Source: Gemmatimonadota bacterium | GTDB taxonomy: Bacteria > Gemmatimonadota > Gemmatimonadetes > Gemmatimonadales > GWC2-71-9 | Assembly (NCBI GenBank): GCA_003221075.1 | Contig: QHUF01000022.1 | Coordinates: forward strand, 1 to 7,181 | Reading direction: 5' to 3' | DNA: 7,181 nt | Notes under the pieces: generated by a model | What the model was told of the DNA's origin: nothing | The model's database searches: none | The model's input: the letters and a program-made list of their open reading frames with translations, nothing else | Made by a program: the position numbers and the translations under genes | Part shown: positions 1 through 5,178 of the stretch, one piece after another | How positions within the stretch are numbered: the stretch's first letter is position 1 | Layout of the letters: the number at the start of each line of letters is the position of its first letter

Positions 1-834
1 CATCTCCTCGCGCACCGCGGGACTGATGACGCGGCCGCCGCGCGTCAGATCTCCGTACTCGGCCGTATTGCTGATCGAATGCCGCATGAACCCGAGGCCG
101 CCACGATAAATGAGATCGACGATCAGCTTCAGCTCGTGCAGACACTCGAAGTACGCCATCTCCGGTGAGTACCCTGCCTCGGTGAGCGTCTCGAACCCGG
201 CTTGAATGAGCGCCGTCACGCCGCCGCATAGCACCGCCTGTTCGCCAAACAGATCGGTCTCGGTTTCCTCGGCGAACGTCGTGGCGATGACCCCGGCGCG
301 CGAGCACCCGATCCCGGTGGCATAGGCGAGGGCGTTCTGCAGCGCCTTCCCGCTCGCGTCCTGATGGATCGCGACGAGCCCCGGAACACCGCGGCCCGCC
401 TGATACTCGCTGCGTACCAAATGCCCTGGTGACTTCGGCGCGATCATCGAGACGTCCACACCGGCCGCCGGGACGATCTCGCCAAAGTGGATGTTGAAGC
501 CGTGCGCGAACATCAGCGTCTTGCCGGCACCGAGCGCTGGAGCGACGGCGGTCTCGTAGACGGCACGCTGCTCCTGATCGGGCACGAGCATCATGATCAC
601 GTCGCCCGCTTTGGCGGCTTCGGCCACGGGACGCACTTCCAGACCATCCGCGACGGCCTGCTTCCAGGATGCGCCACCAGGCCGCAGCCCCACGATGACC
701 TTCGCGCCCGAGTCGCGCAGGTTTTGCGCATGGGCATGCCCTTGACTGCCGTATCCGATGATGGTGAACACGCGATCGCGCAGCCGCGCGCGCTCGGTGT
801 CACCCTCGTAGTACACGCGCACCGATGAACTCAT
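1..834 (-). CDS. ilvC: Ketol-acid reductoisomerase (partial; internal-start product)
   Basis: IlvC converts 2-acetolactate to 2,3-dihydroxyisovalerate (and the isoleucine equivalent) with NADPH and magnesium. From ATG 832-834, 278 residues are present, against about 330-340 for class I enzymes, so the last 50-60 residues are off the window. Visible landmarks are the Rossmann motif GYGSQGHAHAQNLRDSG (27-43), a short cofactor loop beginning R51 with S56, catalytic-type H111 in FAHGFN, APKSPGH (132-138), metal ligands D194 and E198 in ETDLFGEQ, E230 and E234 in the second acidic helix, and the conserved RHSISNTAEYGD segment (251-262). A good Shine-Dalgarno sequence (GGAGA, 839-843) sits four bases before this ATG, which supports a separately initiated IlvC even though the upstream ACT frame runs straight into it. 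It is the last visible gene of the leuA-ilvB-ACT-ilvC operon. Confidence 0.93.
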   Translation of the reverse strand, partial: MSSSVRVYYEGDTERARLRDRVFTIIGYGSQGHAHAQNLRDSGAKVIVGLRPGGASWKQAVADGLEVRPVAEAAKAGDVIMMLVPDQEQRAVYETAVAPALGAGKTLMFAHGFNIHFGEIVPAAGVDVSMIAPKSPGHLVRSEYQAGRGVPGLVAIHQDASGKALQNALAYATGIGCSRAGVIATTFAEETETDLFGEQAVLCGGVTALIQAGFETLTEAGYSPEMAYFECLHELKLIVDLIYRGGLGFMRHSISNTAEYGDLTRGGRVISPAVREEM

Positions 835-1149
835 GTTGTCTCCAGAAGATGAGGATGAGTGTAGGGGCGCAGCATGCTGCGCCCCTACCACGGCACCCTG
901 TGAGAGGTCAGGGGATGAGGCCGTCGCTTTACGTACGCCGACCACATTTTGGATTTGCAAGAGCAAGCTCTCGAGCGTTGCGTCATCCGCGTCGATCTCA
1001 CACGACAATCGCCAGACACCGGGCGGGCCATGGGAGTCGACAGCGAACCCGCGGATCGGCAGGTTGCGACGCCGCAGCGCCCCGCACGCGCGGCCGAGCG
1101 TGAGGAGCTCGCTGCTCATCAGCACGGTCACCGTGCGCGGCCGCTTCAT
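1..1149 (-). CDS. ACT-domain acetolactate synthase regulatory subunit fused in frame to ketol-acid reductoisomerase (3' end off window)
   Basis: Reading the minus strand from ATG 1147-1149, one frame stays open to the window edge (383 codons) with no stop before ilvC. Residues 1 to about 78 look like an IlvN/IlvM ACT domain: TVTVLMSSELLTLGRACGAL, then an IRGFAVD strand, then ATLESLLLQIQNVVGVRKA. IlvN/IlvM subunits bind the catalytic acetolactate synthase and, with ACT domains, usually give valine feedback control. Residues 79-105 are a linker rich in Ala, Ser and Gly, part of it encoded by a perfect palindrome. Residue 106 is the Met of a complete-looking ilvC start. The ATG overlaps the ilvB stop as ATGA, so translation is probably coupled to ilvB. 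I checked every codon from 781 to 1149 and found no TAA, TAG or TGA in frame. The protein could be a true fusion, or the ACT part could be made only as an N-terminal extension beside a separately started IlvC. The ACT fold call is moderately sure because the domain is short and divergent. Confidence 0.62.
   Translation of the reverse strand, partial: MKRPRTVTVLMSSELLTLGRACGALRRRNLPIRGFAVDSHGPPGVWRLSCEIDADDATLESLLLQIQNVVGVRKATASSPDLSQGAVVGAQHAAPLHSSSSSGDNMSSSVRVYYEGDTERARLRDRVFTIIGYGSQGHAHAQNLRDSGAKVIVGLRPGGASWKQAVADGLEVRPVAEAAKAGDVIMMLVPDQEQRAVYETAVAPALGAGKTLMFAHGFNIHFGEIVPAAGVDVSMIAPKSPGHLVRSEYQAGRGVPGLVAIHQDASGKALQNALAYATGIGCSRAGVIATTFAEETETDLFGEQAVLCGGVTALIQAGFETLTEAGYSPEMAYFECLHELKLIVDLIYRGGLGFMRHSISNTAEYGDLTRGGRVISPAVREEM
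832..843 (-). promoter_or_regulatory. Internal ribosome binding site and start codon of ilvC
   Basis: On the minus strand GGAGA (839-843), a CAAC spacer and ATG (832-834) form a normal initiation site inside the open ACT-ilvC frame. It decides whether IlvC is made alone as well as in fused form. The following residues MSSSVRVYYEGD match the usual short N-terminus of class I reductoisomerases, so this was probably the ancestral start. Confidence 0.7.
861..888. repeat. 28-bp perfect palindrome inside the ACT-ilvC frame
   Basis: The 14-base arm GTAGGGGCGCAGCA is followed at once by its exact reverse complement. It lies between the ACT domain and the ilvC ribosome site and looks like a dispersed intergenic palindrome of the REP/MITE sort. 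I recall similar GTAGGGGCGC...GCGCCCCTAC elements in high-GC environmental genomes but cannot verify that here. It is read in the only phase in which its TAG triplet is not in frame in the ilvC direction, giving VGAQHAAPL in the linker. In mRNA it would fold into a stable hairpin 17 bases upstream of the ilvC Shine-Dalgarno site. Only one copy is in the window. Confidence 0.85.
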
Positions 1150-2834
1150 ACTGGCGCCGCCTCGAGCGGTTCGGACAGCGAGCCGCCCGGTACGATCATC
1201 GGGAAAACGTTGGCTTCCTGCTCGATCACCATCTCCACCAATGCGGGACCCGGAGCGGCGTTGGCCTGCCGGAGCGCGTCGCTCACCTCGCTCGCCTGGG
1301 TGACGCGCCACCCCGGAATGCCGTAGGCCTCGGCGAGCTTCACGTAATTGGGACTCAAGATCGGCGTGTTCGAATACCGGCCGCCGTGGAAGAACTGCTG
1401 CCACTGCCGGACCATACCGAGGTAGCCGTTGTTGAAGACGGCGAGCTTCACTTCGATCCCTTCCTGCACCATCGTGGCGATTTCGGCCATGTTCATCTGA
1501 AAGCCACCGTCGCCCGAAATCGCCCACACGGGCTCGTCCGGACGAGCAAGGCGCACCCCCATCGCGGCCGGAACCGCGAACCCCATAGCCCCGAGCCCCC
1601 CGGATGTGATGTGCGTGTTGGGACGCTGGAACGGATAGCGCTGCGCCACCCACATCTGATGCTGTCCCACGTCCGATACAACGGTGCAGCGCCCGCCCGT
1701 CACATCGGCAAGTGCGGAGAGAATCACCTCGGGCGACAAACCGCCGGTGAACAGCTCCTCACGATCATGCCTCAGGCCTCTGATTTCCTCGCGCCATGCG
1801 AGGCATTCGCGCGGCGTCACGAACGAGAGCAGCCGCTCGAGGATACGGCGCGCGTCCCCGACCATCCCGACGGCAACGGGCACGTTGAGGCCGATCGCGG
1901 CCGGGTTCACGTCGATGTGCACGATCTTCGCGCACGGCGCGAACGTGGCGGTATTGCCGGTCACGCGATCGTCAAACCGCATGCCGATTCCCACGATGAG
2001 ATCGGCCGCCTGGATGGCCTTGTTGATGTGGACTTCACCGTGCATCCCCGGCATGCCGAGATGGAGGTCATGCGCCTGCGGGAACGCGCTGATGCCGAGC
2101 AGCGTGGTGATGACCGGAGTGCCGGTGCGCTCGGCGAGCTCCCGCACCTCCGCGTACGCGCCGCTCACGATCACACCGCGGCCGATCATCAGGAGCGGAC
2201 GCTTCGCCTCGGCGATGAGATGTGCGGTTTGCTGGATGGCGTTATCGAGGTCCTGGGTGTCAGGTATCAGGTGTCTGGCCTTCCCTGGCCCCGGATCCCC
2301 AAGCCCTAACCCCCTGTATTCCGCCTTCTGGTTCTGGACGTCTTTCGGCACATCCACGAGCACCGGACCGGGCCGACCCTCCATCGCGATCGCCATGGCC
2401 TCGCGGACGTCGTCGGCCAGGTCTTCGACGTCGCGCACGAGCACGTTGTGCTTGGTGACGGGCAGCGTGACACCGACGACGTCGGTCTCCTGAAAGGCGT
2501 CGCGGCCCAGCATCGGCCGGCCGACCTGCCCGGTGATCGCGAGGACCGGTGAGCCGTCCATGTACGCCGTGGCCAATCCGGTGACGAGGTTGGTCGCGCC
2601 CGGACCGGACGTCGCCACGCACACGCCGATGCGGTTGGCGGCCCGCGCATAGCCGTCCGCCGCATGGGCGGCCGCCTGTTCGTGCCGCACCAGGATGTGG
2701 CGCAGTGCCTGCTGGCCGTGTAGCGCGTCGTAAAACGGCATGATCGCACCGCCGGGATAGCCGAACATCACCTCGACACCCGCGTCCACCAGTGTGCGGC
2801 GCAGGATCTGCGCGCCGGTCAGGAGCTCGCTCAT
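1146..2834 (-). CDS. ilvB: Acetolactate synthase large (catalytic) subunit
   Basis: This ThDP- and FAD-dependent enzyme condenses two pyruvates to acetolactate (or pyruvate with 2-oxobutyrate), the first common step to valine, leucine and isoleucine. The 562 residues are full length for the family. The N-terminal pyrimidine-binding domain carries catalytic E52 in VRHEQAAAHAADGYAR and the AFQETD segment (113-118). A central FAD-type domain runs from roughly 195 to 340. The C-terminal ThDP domain holds the GDG...NN cofactor motif (G441-D442-G443 to N468-N469) and the GGLGAMGFAVPAA segment (412-424). The start is ATG 2832-2834 with GGGGAG eight bases upstream inside the end of leuA; only three bases separate leuA's stop from this ATG. 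The stop overlaps the next ATG as ATGA. Oddly, residues about 173-193 between the first two domains are encoded by a repeat-like tract with unusual composition. Confidence 0.96.
   Translation of the reverse strand: MSELLTGAQILRRTLVDAGVEVMFGYPGGAIMPFYDALHGQQALRHILVRHEQAAAHAADGYARAANRIGVCVATSGPGATNLVTGLATAYMDGSPVLAITGQVGRPMLGRDAFQETDVVGVTLPVTKHNVLVRDVEDLADDVREAMAIAMEGRPGPVLVDVPKDVQNQKAEYRGLGLGDPGPGKARHLIPDTQDLDNAIQQTAHLIAEAKRPLLMIGRGVIVSGAYAEVRELAERTGTPVITTLLGISAFPQAHDLHLGMPGMHGEVHINKAIQAADLIVGIGMRFDDRVTGNTATFAPCAKIVHIDVNPAAIGLNVPVAVGMVGDARRILERLLSFVTPRECLAWREEIRGLRHDREELFTGGLSPEVILSALADVTGGRCTVVSDVGQHQMWVAQRYPFQRPNTHITSGGLGAMGFAVPAAMGVRLARPDEPVWAISGDGGFQMNMAEIATMVQEGIEVKLAVFNNGYLGMVRQWQQFFHGGRYSNTPILSPNYVKLAEAYGIPGWRVTQASEVSDALRQANAAPGPALVEMVIEQEANVFPMIVPGGSLSEPLEAAPV
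2256..2316. repeat. GGTRTCA heptamer and C-rich repeat tract inside ilvB
   Basis: On the plus strand three heptamers lie in tandem: GGTGTCA, GGTATCA and GGTGTCT (2256-2276). They are followed by a C-rich run with CCCCGGATCCCC and CCCTAACCCCC (2283-2314). This pattern is typical of intergenic low-complexity repeats, not of a coding exon, and its codon use differs from the flanking ilvB. It encodes residues about 173-193 of IlvB (Gly/Pro-rich GLGLGDPGPGKARHLIPDT) in the loop between the pyrimidine-binding and central domains, where length and sequence vary in the family. Confidence 0.6.
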
Positions 2835-2837
2835 GAG

Positions 2838-4391
2838 CTACACTCCCCAGTAGTAGCTGCTGCTCAGTGCCATCGTTTCGAGCCCGTCGGCGTGGTCAGC
2901 TTTGTTCAGGGCATGCACCAGCGCGCGCGCGCCGGCCTCGACGATGTCGGTCGAAGCGCCGTGACCGCTGAGGGATTTGCCGTCGATGCGTACCTGCAGG
3001 ACCACTCTGCCCAGACTGTCGCGTCCCGGCGTGACCGACTGCACCGATAGATCGAGGACTTCGATCGTGCGGCCCAGCGCCTCGCCCACGGCGGCGAACG
3101 CCGCGGCAATGGGGCCATTCCCAGTCGCGCTCGCGCTGCGCTCGTGGAACCCCGGACCCGCTAGGCGCACCTCGGCCGTGGCCGTTTCGGTGCCACAGGT
3201 CACGCGGAGGCTCGTCAGGTTGTAGACCTCGGGTGCCTGCTGGAACCCCTCGTGCAGCAGGGTGAGCAGGTCCTCGTCCAGGATTTGCCGCTTCTTGTCG
3301 GCCAGCGCGGTGAAGGCCTCGTAGAGCTGCTCGAGCGTGGCCGCGTCGGGTTCGTAGCCGAGCTCGCGATAGCGCCGCTCGAGCGCATGGCGGCCCGAGT
3401 GCTTCCCGAGCACGATGCTCGACCCGCCGGCGCCTACCGGTTCAGGCGCGATGATCTCGTAGGTCAGGCCGTTCTGGAGCACGCCGTGCTGATGGATTCC
3501 CGCCTCGTGCGCAAAGGCGTTGCGGCCGACGATCGCCTTATTGGGCTGCGGGAAGACGCCGATCTCGAGCGACAACAGCCGGCTCGTGCGCACGATCTCC
3601 CGCGGATTGACGCTGCACTGGAAGGAGACGACCTGAGGGCGCACGCGTCCCGCCATCACGATTTCCTCGAGCGCGGCGTTGCCGGCCCGTTCGCCGATGC
3701 CGTTGACCGTGCACTCCACCTGTCCCGCGCCCGCCTCGATCGCGGCGAGCGAGTTGGCGACCGCAAGGCCGAGGTCGTCGTGGCAATGAGCGCTCAGCAC
3801 CACGTTCCCGGCCTCGGGCACCCGCTCGCGAATGGTGCGGAACAGCGCGGCGTACTCGGCGGGCGTCGTGTAGCCGACGGTATCCGGCAGGTTGATCGTC
3901 GTCGCCCCTTCGGTGATCGCGACCAGGACGACGCGAGACAGGAAGTCGAGGTCGCTGCGCGTCGCGTCCTCCGCCGAGAACTCGACGTCCGCGGTGTAGC
4001 CGCGGGCGCGGCGCACGGCGGCGCGGACCCGCTCGATGCAGGTCGCACGATCGATCCGCAGCTTCTGCTCGAGGTGGAGATCCGAGGTCGCGATGAAGAC
4101 GTGGATGCGCTTGCGCTGCGCCGGCTGCAGTGCTTCGGCGGCGGCATCGATGTCGCCATCGTGGCAGCGTGCCAGGGCGGCGATAATGGGACGCCGGACG
4201 GCGTGCGCGACCTGCTGCACACCACGGAGGTCGCCTTGCGAGGCGGCGGGGAAGCCGGCTTCGATGACGTCCACGCCCAGCGCGTCGAGTTGGCGTGCCA
4301 GTCGCAGCTTGCCCTCTGGTGACATCGCATTCCCGGGCGCCTGTTCGCCGTCTCGCAGCGTGGTGTCGAAGATGATGACGTCCCTGGCCAT
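2838..4391 (-). CDS. leuA: 2-isopropylmalate synthase
   Basis: LeuA condenses acetyl-CoA with 2-oxoisovalerate to 2-isopropylmalate, the committed step of leucine synthesis. It has 517 residues, normal for the bacterial LeuA type. The HMGL-like TIM barrel (about 4-270) shows DTTLRDGEQAPG (9-20) with metal ligand D9 and R13, the HCHDD metal motif (H202, H204), and GIGERAGNAALEE (231-243) with N238. FAHEAGIHQHGVL (293-305) follows in the linker subdomain. The C-terminal regulatory domain, about 385-517, includes ATGNGPIAAAFAAVGEAL (422-439) and ends SSSYYWGV; in the family this domain binds leucine for feedback inhibition. The start is ATG 4389-4391 with a strong GGAGG (4398-4402) six bases upstream. 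It is the first structural gene of the operon, placed just after a leucine attenuator, so it is probably controlled both by transcription attenuation and by end-product inhibition. The stop, TAG 2838-2840, lies three bases before ilvB. Confidence 0.97.
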   Translation of the reverse strand: MARDVIIFDTTLRDGEQAPGNAMSPEGKLRLARQLDALGVDVIEAGFPAASQGDLRGVQQVAHAVRRPIIAALARCHDGDIDAAAEALQPAQRKRIHVFIATSDLHLEQKLRIDRATCIERVRAAVRRARGYTADVEFSAEDATRSDLDFLSRVVLVAITEGATTINLPDTVGYTTPAEYAALFRTIRERVPEAGNVVLSAHCHDDLGLAVANSLAAIEAGAGQVECTVNGIGERAGNAALEEIVMAGRVRPQVVSFQCSVNPREIVRTSRLLSLEIGVFPQPNKAIVGRNAFAHEAGIHQHGVLQNGLTYEIIAPEPVGAGGSSIVLGKHSGRHALERRYRELGYEPDAATLEQLYEAFTALADKKRQILDEDLLTLLHEGFQQAPEVYNLTSLRVTCGTETATAEVRLAGPGFHERSASATGNGPIAAAFAAVGEALGRTIEVLDLSVQSVTPGRDSLGRVVLQVRIDGKSLSGHGASTDIVEAGARALVHALNKADHADGLETMALSSSYYWGV

Positions 4392-4409
4392 GGCTCTCCT
4401 CCGCGGTGG

Positions 4410-4443
4410 AAAAAAAAGACCGCGAACCTGATGGGGTTCGCGG
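4410..4443 (-). terminator. Attenuator terminator of the leuA operon leader
   Basis: In the leader RNA a perfect 9-bp stem (CCGCGAACC with GGTTCGCGG; plus-strand arms 4435-4443 and 4420-4428) closes a 6-base loop and is followed by TC and then eight U (4417-4410). This is a textbook intrinsic terminator, ending seven bases before the leuA Shine-Dalgarno sequence. Placement between a leucine-rich leader peptide and leuA identifies it as an attenuator and not an end-of-gene terminator. Its 5' arm can pair alternatively with bases 4499-4511. Confidence 0.9.
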
Positions 4444-4511
4444 CGCCGGTGCTGCTTCGTCCTACTCTCGAGCGACTGCTAGACTCTTACCTCCGCGCGC
4501 GCCGCGACCCC
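4433..4511 (-). promoter_or_regulatory. Predicted antiterminator pairing of the leucine attenuator
   Basis: In the RNA, GGGGUCGCGGCGC (plus positions 4499-4511, inside the end of the leader-peptide frame) is complementary to GCGCCGCGAACCCC (4433-4446) over 13 pairs with one bulged A. The second segment contains the whole 5' arm of the terminator, so the two structures exclude each other. A ribosome stalled on the early leucine codons would leave 4499-4511 free to form this antiterminator; a ribosome that reaches the stop codon at 4479 would cover or disturb it and let the terminator form. The pairing is seen in the sequence; the switching is inferred from known leu, his and trp leaders. Confidence 0.65.
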
Positions 4512-4574
4512 CCTGCTGAGCGTAAGGCTCAGCAGCAGGACCAGGCTAAGCAGCAGCGCGAAAGTGATGGTCAT
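4479..4574 (-). CDS. leuL: Leucine-rich leader peptide of the leuA operon
   Basis: This 31-residue frame runs from ATG 4572-4574 to TAG 4479-4481. Its start is MTITFALLLSLVLLLSL and it ends RAEVRV. Residues 7-19 contain nine leucines (positions 7, 8, 9, 11, 13, 14, 15, 17, 19), and the peptide has four valines. Together with the terminator 36 bases downstream and the alternative pairing, this is the design of a leucine attenuation leader: the peptide itself probably has no function, and its translation measures charged leucyl-tRNA. It could be mistaken for a small membrane peptide or signal sequence because of its hydrophobicity. It has no Shine-Dalgarno sequence at normal spacing; GGAG (4590-4593) is 15 bases away. 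Either a 4-codon mini-frame couples to it or an in-frame GTG at 4593-4595 is used. No homology to enteric LeuL is claimed; the symbol is by function. Confidence 0.72.
   Translation of the reverse strand: MTITFALLLSLVLLLSLTLSRGVAARAEVRV
4513..4535 (-). promoter_or_regulatory. Hairpin within the leader-peptide codons (probable pause or protector hairpin)
   Basis: CTGCTGAGC (leader codons 14-16) pairs perfectly over 9 bp with GCTCAGCAG (codons 18-20 region) around a 5-base loop. It comes just before the antiterminator segment, in the place of the 1:2 hairpin of classical attenuators, which pauses RNA polymerase and competes with antitermination when no ribosome is present. Confidence 0.6.
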
Positions 4575-4585
4575 GTGCGAGCCAT
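4571..4585 (-). other. Four-codon mini-ORF overlapping the leader-peptide start
   Basis: ATG (4583-4585) has GGAG at a four-base spacing and reads M-A-R-T before TGA (4571-4573). That stop overlaps the ATG of the leucine leader as ATGA. It may deliver ribosomes to a leader ATG that lacks its own ribosome site. The overlap is seen; the coupling role is inference. Confidence 0.35.
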
Positions 4586-4608
4586 CAATCTCCACTTATG
4601 CCGTGCGG

Positions 4609-4614
4609 TGTCAA
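4609..4614 (-). promoter_or_regulatory. Possible -35 hexamer for the leuA leader
   Basis: A perfect TTGACA lies 35 bases before the leader ATG, but the best -10 at 16-base spacing is only GAGATT (three of six matches). Initiation there would start the RNA about five bases before the ATG and remove the GGAG site. It is listed as the only consensus -35 in the leader's upstream region. The operon may instead be read from the DUF2188 promoter or from an unrecognised promoter. Confidence 0.22.
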
Positions 4615-4638
4615 GGGATGGTCGAGGGGGGTCGAGAG

Positions 4639-4863
4639 TCAGTAGAGGAGCCCGGCGCGATACGGGTGTTCGATATCTAGGGAACCATTCGCGCGGTGAA
4701 TACGCAGAACACTTGGGCGGTGTTTATGGGCATGCTGTCGCCCTTCCCAAATCGCCTCTTCGCGCGAGTGGTGCTTGCTTTGCGTGAACGACCCATCTTC
4801 ACAAGAGACAACCCAGTGAGGAGAACTCCACCTGACGTTGCAGACCGTTATAGGCTTTACCAC
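4639..4863 (-). CDS. DUF2188-type small protein
   Basis: This 74-residue protein starts at GTG 4861-4863, with AGGA four bases upstream and an in-frame TAG three codons before the GTG, which fixes this as the first possible start. It has the DUF2188 pattern: a W-V-V strand (WVVSCEDGS, about 17-25), a short segment leading to an SREEAIWEGRQHAHKH helix (33-48), then a strand and turn LRIHRANGSL (53-62), finishing with an aromatic/glycine tail. Members are small soluble proteins of unknown role. It sits between the tRNA-Thr terminator and the leucine leader in the same direction. No terminator is seen between its stop and the leader peptide, so its transcript may enter the leuA attenuator. The family call rests on recognition of the motif order. 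Confidence 0.72.
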   Translation of the reverse strand: MVKPITVCNVRWSSPHWVVSCEDGSFTQSKHHSREEAIWEGRQHAHKHRPSVLRIHRANGSLDIEHPYRAGLLY

Positions 4864-4886
4864 CGTGTCCTACTTGGATGCAAGAC

Positions 4887-4915
4887 GATATGCCGCTTGG
4901 TCCGGGGCCTGTCAA
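4887..4915 (-). promoter_or_regulatory. Sigma-70-type promoter before the DUF2188 gene
   Basis: The minus strand has TTGACA (4910-4915), a 17-base spacer and CATATC (4887-4892). The -35 is perfect; the -10 matches TATAAT at three central positions. Predicted transcription would start about 17-19 bases before the GTG of the small gene and include its AGGA site. It lies just after the tRNA terminator, as expected for a new transcription unit. Confidence 0.5.
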
Positions 4916-4922
4916 GGTCTAT

Positions 4923-4960
4923 GAAAATGGGCCCGTCTTTCGATGACGGGCCCATCTTTT
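4923..4960 (-). terminator. Hairpin terminator after tRNA-Thr
   Basis: An 11-bp perfect stem (ATGGGCCCGTC, 4927-4937, with GACGGGCCCAT, 4945-4955) closes a 7-base loop. In the minus direction it is followed by UUUUC, which is right for ending the tRNA transcript. The other side carries CTTTT, so it could also work on the plus strand. Confidence 0.88.
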
Positions 4961-4965
4961 GTAGG

Positions 4966-5037
4966 AGCCACCGGTCGGAATTGAACCGACGACCACTCGA
5001 TTACGAATCGAGAGCTCTACCGCTGAGCTACGGTGGC
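4966..5037 (-). tRNA. tRNA-Thr (anticodon CGT)
   Basis: The full cloverleaf can be drawn. The acceptor is GCCACCG with CGGTGGC, the D arm GCTC-AGCGGTA-GAGC, the anticodon stem CTCGA/TCGAG with loop TTCGTAA (anticodon CGU, reading ACG threonine codons), the variable loop TGGTC, and the T arm GTCGG-TTCAATT-CCGAC. It is 72 nt with discriminator T. CCA is not encoded (CCT follows), so the 3' end must be added by tRNA nucleotidyltransferase. A strong terminator lies just downstream. Confidence 0.96.
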
Positions 5038-5102
5038 GGCGGTTCCTAACTTAGCGGCGCGCGGTTCGATACGGTACTCCACCACCTCGAACCGACGCCG
5101 CA

Positions 5103-5174
5103 GTCATGTTCGGTGACGGCGTGAACGACGCACCGGCACTCGCTGCGAAGCTGCTCAAGCGAGTGCACCTCTAG
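5103..5174 (+). pseudogene. Relic of a P-type ATPase (GDGVNDAPAL hinge fragment)
   Basis: The plus strand reads VMFGDGVNDAPALAAKLLK and then stops at TAG (5172-5174). GDGVNDAPAL is the hinge signature of the P domain of P-type ATPases and is present here exactly, preceded by hydrophobic residues as in the parent family. Neither the upstream DKTGT phosphorylation motif nor the downstream membrane part is present, and the residues after ALA diverge. It is therefore a leftover fragment, probably from a heavy-metal or cation pump. It lies next to a metal-sensor-type cassette and a broken membrane gene, which suggests that a metal-resistance block was once larger. Family within the P-type ATPases cannot be told from this little sequence. 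Confidence 0.7.
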
Positions 5175-5178
5175 CGGA

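Noticed and set aside
1386..2493. Two long plus-strand frames opposite ilvB
   Set aside because: They mirror ilvB codons, are His/Arg- or Ser/Arg-rich, and have no recognisable domains.
3252..4322. Long open frame of 356 codons on the plus strand opposite leuA
   Set aside because: It is fully antisense to a well-supported leuA, is rich in Arg, Asp and Gly as expected from a high-GC shadow frame, and shows no family motif or ribosome site.
5062..5094. Inverted repeat CGGTTCGA / TCGAACCG and a tRNA 3'-end look (GGTTCGAT, CTCCACCA)
   Set aside because: The loop is 17 bases with no U-run, so it is not a terminator. A T-arm stem cannot be formed, so no tRNA fragment is supported.
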